DNA of 64,000 nt from Macrocystis pyrifera. Lineage: Eukaryota; Sar; Phaeophyceae; Laminariales; Laminariaceae. The stretch spans positions 15,094,128 to 15,158,127 of the forward strand of contig JASSKH010000005.1 in assembly GCA_031763025.1 (NCBI GenBank). Direction: 5' to 3'. The notes beneath the pieces were generated by a model, which worked only from the letters and a program-made list of their open reading frames with translations, ran no database searches and was not told the DNA's origin. Shown here piece after piece: positions 34,275-43,700 of the stretch; positions within the stretch are counted from its first letter, which is position 1, and every line of letters begins with the position of its first letter. The translations under genes were made by a program, and so were the position numbers.

Positions 34275-34450
34275 CCAGCGGCTATTTGTTTTTTTATCGT
34301 ACTCCTGGCCAGCGCCCGCCGCACGTCACTGGCCATTGTGTAAAGACGGTGACCCAAGGGTGGGTCGGAGCCCCTAACGGGCGTACTGCGTTCAGAATTG
34401 AGCTATCGTTGGTTTTGTCGATCGTTGTCTGTCGAGGACTCGGAATCTCG
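34275..34450 (-). mobile_element. SINE-like element, family D (single copy)
   Basis: Reverse complement of the units at 48903-49365: shares TTGGTTTTGTCGATCG, GGGTGGGTCGGAGCCCCTAA and CTGGCCAGCGCCCGCCGCAC-like blocks. Confidence 0.55.
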
Positions 34451-35087
34451 CCGCTTCGAACCAAAGATCGGCCTGAGTTTTTCTCAGGCCGATCTTGGCC
34501 CAACATCGGCCCCAGATTTACTTTTTTCGGGCTTTTCCAAAAGTTGGGAACTTTTTTTTTTTTTTGAACGTGCCCACAGGAAGCGTGTTCTAAATTTTTT
34601 TGGCGGGTATCTCATATCTTTGGAATTCAAACTTTTTATTGATACTTCACTTTCCCATTGGCATAGATAGGTCTTAGCCGGTACAAATTACACACAACCC
34701 AAACTCTACACTTCAAAGAAAGTACAACTACTCCGGTCGGAAATATAAGGATCGTTTATACATTGATATGAAGACCAAGCGGTCTTTCTATTCACGCCTG
34801 CAGTGGTACCGCCAAACACGCTAGCGATACCACACCCCCTACTCCAACGATTTCCAAACCCCATTCTCTCGACAACGGGGAAAGGGCGCAAACGCCGAGC
34901 GACTCGTCCATGGAAAACCATCGACGGGTCATATTCCGGGACAGAGTGGGATCAGGTATAGAGCGTATCCTCGATTCGCTGGTGCGGGATTTCTAGGTAA
35001 AAGGCGTGTATGACATGCTACGAGCATCTAATACTGGGAACCACGCGGTAGCCACATGAGATCTCCCGATTTTGCCATACATGCTCC
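34451..35087. other. Non-coding, no gene recognised
   Basis: T-runs and unremarkable DNA. An inverted pair, GATCGGCCTGAG(TTTTT)CTCAGGCCGATC, forms a perfect 12-bp hairpin at 34467-34495. Confidence 0.45.
34467..34495. other. Perfect 12-bp hairpin with a 5-T loop
   Basis: GATCGGCCTGAG, TTTTT, CTCAGGCCGATC. Isolated; no other copy noticed in the window. Confidence 0.8.
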
Positions 35088-35465
35088 ATGCCGCAAGTCG
35101 TGAAGGCGACCCCGCGCTATACCAGGTATGCGGACGATATGACAGGAGAGAGGGGTTTGTATTTAATTTATTTCGCAAATACAGAGGACCGATACACTCG
35201 TGCGTACGTGGAGCAGACCAAGCGCGCCGTGGGCGGGGTCGAACGACTGGAAGGCCGCGAGAGCGAGGCGCAACCATTTGACGATCATGCACTTGACTCT
35301 ATGCGTATCGACCATGTTGGCGGTCAGCCACTGACGGAACGAGAGACGACGTCAGCGGTATATAGAAGCGCAGCAGCACATGTAAGCAGCAAGGCGGCGG
35401 CAATCAGTGAAGCAGTGGCAGCAGCGGAATTCCGAGGCCCGCACCAGGGCATACTCGTAGGCTAA
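35088..35465 (+). CDS. Hypothetical open frame of 125 codons with coding-like composition
   Basis: ATG to TAG. It reads a charged, non-repetitive sequence including TRAYVEQTKRAVGGVERLEG, RESEAQPFDDHALDSMRIDH and VGGQPLTERETTSAVYRSAA. The second half looks more coding-like than anything else between 30 and 47 kb. No family or domain is recognised. It may be an exon (an AG at 35215 and a GTATAT at 35358 could bound it) or a transposon-derived fragment. Confidence 0.25.
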   Translation: MPQVVKATPRYTRYADDMTGERGLYLIYFANTEDRYTRAYVEQTKRAVGGVERLEGRESEAQPFDDHALDSMRIDHVGGQPLTERETTSAVYRSAAAHVSSKAAAISEAVAAAEFRGPHQGILVG

Positions 35466-35730
35466 AAGCGTTGAAAGCCTACTGCTGTAGACCAAAAAGC
35501 CAGGAAGCTCAGGCTTGGGGACCAGACCGCCGGTGGGAAGTACGCACGTACGTACGACAAAAAAGAAACCCAAAAAACGACAAACAGAAAATTGGGGCTC
35601 ATAGTCTACGTACGTAATAAATCAATACCTCTTTAACCCTTCATGGGACACCGAGATTGCCAACGAAAAAAAATACAAGTTTAGTTCATCAACCGTATCC
35701 GAGTATGTGCGCGCCCGCAAGTACGGGTGT

Positions 35731-35836
35731 TATTACGGGGGACCATAGTAAATAGGACCAAATGTTGTTGGCAAAAACAGCGAAATATATGGGGTTTTGT
35801 GTACCGTAGGTCCTATTTACTGTGCTCCCCCGTAAA
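35731..35836 (+). mobile_element. M1 MITE copy
   Basis: TIRs TATTACGGGGGACCATAG and complement, with one mismatch (CTGTGCTCCCC). Confidence 0.85.
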
Positions 35837-36034
35837 TAGCATCACGCGGCGCCCGTGTCGTACGACCCTTGCTTTTTTTAGTAAGGACATCAAGTTTTTA
35901 TTCTCTCCCAATCATGCAAGCGACCGATGCTGTAACCGTCCATTTTCATCGTCAATTATTTTCCCTTTGCAAGCCCAAAGAGCGAAGAGGGGTCAATTAT
36001 CAAAATAAAATCAGTATTTTTTAGAAGAAAAAAA

Positions 36035-36125
36035 AAAACATCTTCCGGCGGACTGGAAAAAATAAAGCTTAAGTCCACCACACTTCTACGCTCCAATTTC
36101 GTGTTGGGTGTCAATTTAGCCCATA
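36035..36125 (-). repeat. Dispersed repeat shared with 52985-53066
   Basis: The complement shares AAATTGGAGCGTAGAAGTGT, GACTTAAGCTTTATTTTT and CCGCCGGAAGATG with the second copy. Confidence 0.6.
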
Positions 36126-36589
36126 GCTCCGTAGTCGTAACATAGACAAAAAAAACAAACAAACAAAAACAGTGAGGTGTTGCTCTTTGGTTCCGTGTTG
36201 CGCTTTGATTGCAGGTGTCGAGTCAAGACAACGGTTCAATGTCCAATGTCCACAATGCCCAGACAACAGACAAATACGGCAAACAGGGGTTGGATCGCGC
36301 GCACATCACCATCTTGAACCTGCGGCTGGCGCTGCACCTGCCTGCCGTACACCCATACAAGGGTACAGTACCTGTGATATGCGTACCGGATGATACATAT
36401 ATACCGTGGTACCAGGGATGTGTCACTTCAACTGATAAAACAGTCTGTATACGTATCAAGTATGGTTTTAGGCGAAAAAAGTGAACGGATCTTAAAAAAA
36501 AAAAACATGTGGCACCTCAGCTCTTTTTTTTCTTGTTAATCATCACTTTTACTTTCCAGTCCAACTCGTAGGCGGTTTTACCCTCAGCG

Positions 36590-36862
36590 ATCTTCCGGAC
36601 AAGCCGTGGTCACAGGTGTCGTCCCTTCTCCCCCCCGGTACGTGCCTTTTATTCTTTTGTCGCGCATAGAGTTCAGCATTCCCATTGCTCGTCGATTTTC
36701 GTCGAATGTAGCTAACTCACGCTCTCGCGCTTTCCGCTACCCAATTTCTAATGCAAGAAAAAGTCCCTACGAGCACGCACTCGGTGAGACTTGAACCCAC
36801 GAAATTAATCTTCATATATAGGCACGCGGACCACCTGTTAATACCAAGTCACCGGGGACGTC
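36590..36862 (-). mobile_element. tRNA-derived SINE (copy S2)
   Basis: The complement has a tRNA-like head with B box GGGTTCAAGTCTC and a GGTGACTTGGTA A-box-like start. The body AATGCTGAAC...CGCGACAAAAGAATAAAAGG matches 43441-43700 throughout. Confidence 0.75.
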
Positions 36863-37150
36863 TGGGGGGGGTCTGAGTTCGACAAATTTGTTCGATGCCC
36901 TGTGCTTGAAAGTTTCCGAGTTTCGTCTACCAGGCAAAAAACGTACGAAAAAAATGGCGATACATCTGATGCTCGCATAGGAACTACTGCTGTTTTGTAT
37001 GGGATGTTCAAGACAAGAAACGCCTCCTGCAGAAATCACGAGTAGAACGAAAACTCCAGGTAAAAATAAGGGCGTTTCTACTGCAGTCTAAATAGACAAA
37101 TATACGTTGTGGCAGACAGCAACAATTCAGTTCAGATGCGGAAGAACCTC

Positions 37151-37257
37151 TATTACGGGGGTCCATAGTAAATAGGACCAAATATTGTCAGTAAAAATAC
37201 GTAAATATATATGTTTTTATGTATACCATAGGTCCTGTTAACTATGGACCCCCGTAA
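37151..37257 (+). mobile_element. M1 MITE copy
   Basis: TIRs TATTACGGGGGTCCATAG and complement. Confidence 0.87.
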
Positions 37258-38210
37258 AAATACGTTACCTGGAAGGTTTTAGGTTTTCGGTACTACCGCA
37301 GTACCTCGTGCTGTCCCAGGTATACAGCACCAGGAGTACCTGGCTCGTGGGTATGACGTATCAGTGCCGCTGTACCAGGTACCAGGTAGGGTGTATACTC
37401 TACGCCCGGTATAAAATGTCGTTCTACTTTCCCTCTGTTCTCGTTGTCGCACGGGTTTTGTATACCACACGCCAAGAGCATGAGTACGTATAGCAGGACG
37501 AGACAATCGGAGGGCAACCATTACCAAGCCATCTGCTCGCATACATAAATACATCTCAACACCCGCACGCCTTACGTAAGTTATTAATAGGTCTACATCA
37601 AGGATGTCTACGTGCCCGTTTGTTATACAAATACAACAGTACTCGCATTGGTACAAACATGCCACACCATAATTCGATGCTATTAATCGTCGACAAGGAA
37701 GTAAAGGGCTGAAGTCTTCTCGCGATAAAAACGCCTGCCAAGGCAAGAACTGTAGTGGGGAGGAGGGAGAACAGCCGCTTGCTTTGTGACCCCGGGTCTG
37801 ATTTACGACCATAATAGGAAGGAGACAAAAAAGAAGGGCAAAGACGACAAATGGGATGGAACAAAAAAAAACCAACAAACAAAAAAAAAAAACGAAAAAA
37901 AAAAAAAAAAAAAATCACACTCACGACGTACGACTACGCATTGTACTGGCTGTTCTTTCTGCAAATGCTTTCTAAGCTACTATTAATAAGCCTGTGACGC
38001 TATGACCCTTTAGGGCTAAGCCCACACCTGGTGGATGGGTCACGTACGGGATTTTACAAGGTCGGCCTGTGGCTGCATGACTTCTGGTGTCGTGTGCTTA
38101 CGGCTTGCGGGGTACTACTGCTGCAACATCTACAGCAGCAGCAGTCCACTATCATGACCAATATTATCGATAACATACAGCAGTAAAACGGTAGACACAG
38201 TAGTTATCAA
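37258..38210. other. Non-coding, no gene recognised
   Basis: Several ACCAGGTA/TACCTGGT words (37318-37390) and an A-rich stretch 37862-37915. Confidence 0.35.
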
Positions 38211-38227
38211 CCTTTTAGAACTGCAGT

Positions 38228-38285
38228 CCCGTTTTGGGGACAGACCCGTCAACTTTTACGTATTTGTCCCCAAAACGGGACTCGA
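38228..38285. mobile_element. Foldback element with 17-bp inverted repeat (copy 1)
   Basis: GTCCCGTTTTGGGGACA is repeated inverted as TGTCCCCAAAACGGGAC about 22 bases later. A second copy sits on the other side of the M1 element at 38295. Confidence 0.7.
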
Positions 38286-38294
38286 CTGCACTCT

Positions 38295-38407
38295 TATTGC
38301 GCAGGACCATAGTAAATAGGACCGAACATTGTTAGTAAGTAAAAATACCTAAATATACAGATTTTTATGTATACCATAGGTCCTATTAACTATAGACCCT
38401 CTTAATA
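38295..38407 (+). mobile_element. M1 MITE copy, diverged TIRs
   Basis: TATTGCGCAGGACCATAG on the left and CTATAGACCCTCTTAATA on the right; core intact. Confidence 0.8.
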
Positions 38408-38426
38408 GAAGCTTTTAGGAGTGCAG

Positions 38427-38485
38427 TCTCGTTTTGGGGGCAAACCGCTCTAATCCCAAGTGCTTTGTCCCCAAAATGGGAAACC
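38427..38485. mobile_element. Foldback element with inverted repeat (copy 2)
   Basis: GTCTCGTTTTGGGGGCAAA and TTTGTCCCCAAAATGGGAAA form an imperfect hairpin. A half copy (ACTCCCGTTTCGGGGACGA) is at 62592-62610. Confidence 0.6.
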
Positions 38486-38499
38486 AGTGGTACAAGGGT

Positions 38500-40170
38500 T
38501 AAGGCCCGCTATCAAGAAACGTCAGTTTGACGTCGGCGCTCAATATTCTTATTTTGTAGGCACACTTCAGCTGTTGTTTCTTGAAATAGATGTCTCCTTC
38601 CGTATCTCCTGGGCTCTCTTCGACCGCTGCGGGAAATTTTCAATTTTCACTTTCAGGGCTCGTATCAACCGCTGTAGTTTCTTACCCCAGTGAAATAGAT
38701 CACTTTCCTCAGGCTTTCTGTGCCCAGCGAAAACGGTGTTCATTTCGATATTACACACACGGACGTACGTGTGTTGTAGAAACAGGTATTCTATTCGATG
38801 ATTGCCTGGAAACGGCCAACGTGGTCAGGCCACCCGCCCGCGCTCGCGCTGGAACGCCCCATGGCGCATGGAGGATGCCGGATCCTCCCTTTCTTTGCAA
38901 TCACGCGGGAAGGCCGCGGGCCCGCATCACCCCCGGAAAATGAACAGGGTCTCCACAAACAATTTCTAGTTAGTTATAAAACTAAATCGTCCGTTGATTG
39001 TTTGGGTGCAGCGGGCTGGATACCAGATACCAGGTAGATCTCCGTCCGGTTAAAAGGTTTCTGGTAAAAAAATAAAAACAAAATTTGCGGTGTGTCAAAA
39101 AAAAAAAAAATCGAAAAAACCCTTGGGTACCTACGCACATATTACGCGATATTTATACTTACTACTGCCGTAGTATTACTATTAATAGTATCAAGCAAGG
39201 GAATGTTGAGCGTGCTGCCAGTTTGGACGTTTTGTGACCCCAGAAATAATATATATGCACTTGAACTCTGCAGCTTCAGATTTTGTCTCCCTCATGCCTG
39301 GCACACGGAACGATGTATATCCTGCATGAGGTCATGTAAAACCCATGTCAAATAGTATGCGCGATCGAAGTATCACACACAGCAGCTTTTTTTTATTATT
39401 CATACATACCTGGTACTCGTGATCGACCACACTTCTACCCTACGTACGTGCTGATTGATGTTCCGCCTGGATCTACCGCCGCTGCGTAATCATGTACGAA
39501 AAACGCGATGATTGATGAATGATACCATCAGTGCCTTGGTACAAACAAGCATGTCATGCTAAACAGGTATATCGACGACAAGCACAACAGAGTATCTAGA
39601 ATAGAAACACTATTAATACTAATCTTAATATTGCCCAGCAGGTGAACAACGCCTTCAGCAACGAACGGCGAGCGTCGTGTGTATGTAGGTAGCAACGTCG
39701 CAGCGCACCAGCCGGTACCAGCAGCATAAAATAGAGTCATTACATCGGTTCTGGGTGCTGGTGCCGCTGCTGCTGCTCGTACTACCGCTCATATTATTTA
39801 AATGTCTTCCGTTAAATACGAACACAATAAATAGTACCACCTGCCACAGCAGCCATCGTTTCCGAAATACCACCAGAAATTTACCGTCTACGGCAGGAGC
39901 AAGTGCTGCTGTGGAAGGTGGAAAGACAAGAGCTGTACGAGTCTACTCGCACATCGAGTTTACGTACGAGCAAGCAGCGGCAGAGGATGGACACTGCACT
40001 AGAAAAATATTGCCGTGTATCAAGTAACAAGGATGACAACACTCCCTACTGCTTGTTGTATTAGTAGGACGAATTTCAAAACTGACCGTTTTTTTTCCCC
40101 ATGCCTTTTATTTTCTTCGCCCTCTTTTTCTCTCTCCATGCTACCAATATATAGTGCCGTATACTATCAT
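38500..40170. other. Non-coding, no gene recognised
   Basis: Short open frames only, no splice support. Confidence 0.35.
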
Positions 40171-40171
40171 C

Positions 40172-40369
40172 AAGATAACACACTCCCTGGGACGAATTTC
40201 AGACCCGGTTTCCTCAAAAACATGGGGGGCACACACAACGAAAATGGTGGGTTTGGAAACATTTCGTCGAGAAGGTTGGTTGCATAGACGCATTGCTCGT
40301 CGTACTCAGTACGCCCTCCCCGTTGTCGCGAACCCTTTGTGAAAATTGCCCTAGGGGGTGTGTTGTCTT
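40172..40369 (+). mobile_element. M2 MITE copy 1
   Basis: TIR AAGATAACACACTCCCT and inverted end AGGGGGTGTGTTGTCTT; inner blocks CAGACCCGGTTTCCTC, TTTCGTCGAGAAGGTTG and GTCGTACTCAGTACGCCCTC shared with copy 2. Confidence 0.78.
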
Positions 40370-41013
40370 AAGTGTTATACGGCATACAAATCCGGGGTCA
40401 CACTAAATACGTTCGTAAACTCTTACCCCACTGCCTACTGGAAAGGGTGCAAATGTCAAGCGATGCGTCCATCATATACACATGTGGAAATATCTCGTCC
40501 AGTTCGTTCCGAAGCCATCGTTTGCACTGCTACGTTCCGAAGCCATCGTTTGCACCGCTGTATATGCCCCCCTATGCCATGGAGAAAACTCGGCCCGGAA
40601 AAATTAGTCCCCGAGGGTGTGTGCTATTTTGCATTTTACAGCCCTGCCCCCCCACTAGGCGGTCTAAGCTAGGCGGCATCTCGAGATAAGGCGTTCGAAA
40701 TTTCTTGGCGCGACTGGGGAATTGCATTCATAACCAGGCATGCAATAAGCGGGCTTCCTCCAAGAAGGCAGTCATACGGCGCTGGCACACCACCCGCCTT
40801 ACCAGGGGACCCCGACTGTATACGGTGATACTGCCCATTGTTGCACTCACCCCCTTGCCCCGCTACCCACGCCGACAAACCGGGCCGAAAGGATCCAGGA
40901 TGACGCGTCGAAAAAAAAGACAGAAACCGACCATCAAAAGCGCCAACAAGACAACAAAGACACCAGCGTTCGTTCAGTTTTTATGTATGTATACGGATAC
41001 GTGCGAGTGTTAA

Positions 41014-41120
41014 TATTACGGGCGACCACAGTAAATACGACCAAATATTGTTGGTAAAAATAGGTAAATATGTAGGTTTTTATGTACACCGTAGGTCCTA
41101 TTGACTATGGACCCTCTTAA
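41014..41120 (+). mobile_element. M1 MITE copy, diverged
   Basis: TATTACGGGCGACCACAG and CTATGGACCCTCTTAA. Confidence 0.8.
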
Positions 41121-41244
41121 AAAGCAAGAAAGCGCTGTAAAACAATGCATACGAGCCGAGGTAAATGTCTGCAGTCTGTAGGAAGGATGATACCAAAGGG
41201 CGAAACGCAAGGCACCTATTAACACTACAGCGGTCGTACGAGTA

Positions 41245-41378
41245 GTGTGTGTGTTCTTCACATGAAACCGTTATTTCTACCCGTCGACATCCAGCACAAC
41301 CAGTGTCCGTGCCGATTCTTCAATCCTATATAGGAGAGATACAAGTTATGTGGTCACAAAACTACGCCAAAAAGATAC
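41245..41378 (+). repeat. Dispersed repeat shared with 62120-62248, interrupted by M1
   Basis: TTCTACCCGTCGACATCCAG, CACAACCAGTGTCCGTGCCG and GTGGTCACAAA(A/G)CTACGCCA occur in both copies. Here the repeat ends at GATACTA, where an M1 element begins. Confidence 0.85.
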
Positions 41379-41486
41379 TATTACGGGGGACCATAGTAAA
41401 TGGGACCTACGGCACACACAAAAACCTCCATATTCACGTATTTTTACTAACAATATTTGGTTCTATTTACTATGGCCCCCCGTAAG
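41379..41486 (-). mobile_element. M1 MITE copy at the end of the dispersed repeat
   Basis: TATTACGGGGGACCATAG and CTATGGCCCCCCGTAA. Confidence 0.87.
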
Positions 41487-41611
41487 ACAGCAGTAGGAGT
41501 GGTACGTACGCAACAGTACACAACTTGATTACAGACTAGTATTGAATGGTCAAGATTTCAAGGTTTGCCCTCGCAAGTAGCAGAGAAGAGGATCACACCG
41601 ATCGCCGCCGC

Positions 41612-41850
41612 CGGTGGTCTATCAAAATAGTGGTTGACCTCGAACACTACTCTTGTCACATACGTTGATGTTCATGGGTTCGATTCTCCGTCCGGAGTTT
41701 TCATTTCTCAAATGAGCATCAACTACTGCTCTCGAGAGCGCAGTGTGGGTTGGCACAATTCGACGCGAATCGACGAGGCAAAAAAGTGCTGAACTTTTCT
41801 TAGCGACAAAAAAGCAAGGCACTTAAACACGAAACTGGGGAGGGGGGAGA
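41612..41850 (+). mobile_element. tRNA-derived SINE with a different head (copy S3)
   Basis: The head contains B box GGGTTCGATTCTC and a CCGG...CCGG acceptor-like pair. The body AATTCGACGCGAATCGACGA, then GTGCTGAAC and GCGACAAAAAAGCAAGGCAC, matches the other SINEs although the head does not. Confidence 0.65.
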
Positions 41851-41926
41851 AGAGCCTATTATGTACCAGGTACCTGGTACTGGTGTAGCGCATGATCTGT
41901 GTTACGACTACCCCCATATAACACGC

Positions 41927-42136
41927 AAGATAATACACCCCCCTCGGTTGATTTTCGATGTTGGTTTCTCGACGACATGGAGGGCGTACTGAGTACGACG
42001 TGCGATGCGTCTATACAACCTTCTCGACGAAATATTTCCAAGGCCACCATTTTCTTTGTGTGTAATAATACCCCCCTTAAGGCACGGTTTGGAGGAAACC
42101 GGGTCTAAAAAACTCATGCCAGGGGGTGTGTGTCTT
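41927..42136 (-). mobile_element. M2 MITE copy 2
   Basis: Inverted relative to copy 1; TIRs AAGATAATACACCCCCC and AGGGGGTGTGTGTCTT. Confidence 0.78.
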
Positions 42137-42139
42137 AAT

Positions 42140-43430
42140 CTTGCAGGAGCGAAGGGCGCAGACAAATAAATGTGAAACGAGGAAGTAAAACTCTACCAGT
42201 ATTGATAAATAACTGAATATTAAAAACAGGTGTGTACGTAAAGAAAATTAAACGCACCCGAGGCAACTACAGACTATTAATATTGATATTACTAATAATA
42301 ATTAAACATAACGAGACGAGTGTGACACGAGTATGATATGGTTAGGTAACTGCTGTCGGAAGTTCCATGGTTCGGGGTGTCGAACTTCGAATCCCCGGCG
42401 AAAAGCATCTCCTTCTGTGGCCGGGAGCGAGACAGAGCGTGATGAGTGCGAGATGTTAAAATATTCGATCAAAATCGGTGAGCTGCCTGTGGGATATTGC
42501 GATATTGCTGAACCCTTTGCATGCGCGATAACACGACAAACCCACGGCGTGTACTGGGGGGGAGGAGGGGGAAGACCCAGATAACCCCTGTGAGCAGGGT
42601 TCGCCTACAGAAGTACCAGGTAGATGGTCAAACGTTCATGTATGGGGGTTGATCAGCTGTAAAACAGTTGTACAACAGCTGTAAAACAGGTAGAGGGCGA
42701 CAACCAAAATGGTTCCTTTTCAAGATGAATGTAAATGCCTCCAAGTATCATATACAAGGTATAACATACTACAGACAAGATAGTAGTAGGAACAATCGAG
42801 GATCATGTGCCTCGTATATACAAGCTGTAGACCATGTGCCTCGTATATACAAGCTGTAGACAGGTGTCCAACATAGCGTATCGTATAGCTTATCGTAATA
42901 TACGTACGTTGGTACGTTGGTACTGGTATAAGGTACCAGGTTCGCACAGCCTATAGGTGTGCACCGTAGAGCGATCAAGGCGTGAGTGTCCGCCTCCAGC
43001 CGCATGTTCAAGAGTACTACTCGGTAATAATGTGATCATGGATCTACACCAGAACGCAGAGCTGTATATGATACGCAGCAAATCACGGGAATGATTGATG
43101 GCGTCATCTACGTACTATACTTGTTACCAGCTGCACCTGCTCCTACATGAACGATTGATGGCTTTCGTGTACTGCTTGATGCTCATGTAACAAGGATCAA
43201 GTCGCGGTATAGTTTATTCTATAAGCACTTGGTGGATCAAGCCAACGCCCCGCCCCCCCCCCTCGATTGGGTAGCATATCGTGAGTACAACAGAAAAGTA
43301 TTGCAGTACAGACAGACGTACGTGCGTGTGTTGCTGCCTGTGACAGCAGTTACTGCGCGTTGCTCGCGGTATTTTAAACTCACATAAAAAAAAGCAGCAG
43401 CAACGCAACAACAACAACAACAACCACACT
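42140..43430. other. Non-coding, no gene recognised
   Basis: A tRNA-like fragment (GTCGAACTTCGAATCCCCGG at 42379-42398) may be a SINE remnant. A 29-bp direct repeat, GACCATGTGCCTCGTATA plus following bases, occurs at 42802-42859. Confidence 0.35.
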
Positions 43431-43440
43431 GACGTATCGG

Positions 43441-43700
43441 CGTCCCCGGTGGCTTGGTAGGTGGTCCGCGTGCCTGTCAAGATCAATTTCGTGGGTTCAA
43501 GTCTCACCGAGTGCATGCTCATAGGGACTTTTTCTTGCATAAAAAATTGATAAGCGGAAAGCGCGAAAGCGTGAGTTGGCTACATTCGATGAAAATCGAC
43601 GAGCAGTGGGAATGCTGAACCCTATGCGCGACAAAAAAATAAAGGCACGTACCGGGGGTGAGAAGGGACGACACCTGTGACCACGGCTTGTCCAGAAGAT
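43441..43700 (+). mobile_element. tRNA-derived SINE, complete (copy S1)
   Basis: tRNA-like head with A box GGTGGCTTGGTAGGTGG (43448) and B box GGGTTCAAGTCTC (43493). Body with GATGAAAATCGACGAGCAG and TGCTGAACCCTATGCGCGAC, and tail AAAAAAATAAAGGCACGTAC followed by a GGGGG run. Both pol III promoter boxes are intact in sequence. Confidence 0.8.

Noticed and set aside
36172..36484. Candidate exon after the acceptor-like GCTTTGATTGCAG, reading GLDRAHITILNLRLALHLPA
   Set aside because: No convincing donor or partner exon, and no family recognised.
42333..42440. Possible tRNA gene near GTCGAACTTCGAATCCCCGG
   Set aside because: Only a B-box-like half; no cloverleaf could be drawn. More likely a SINE remnant.
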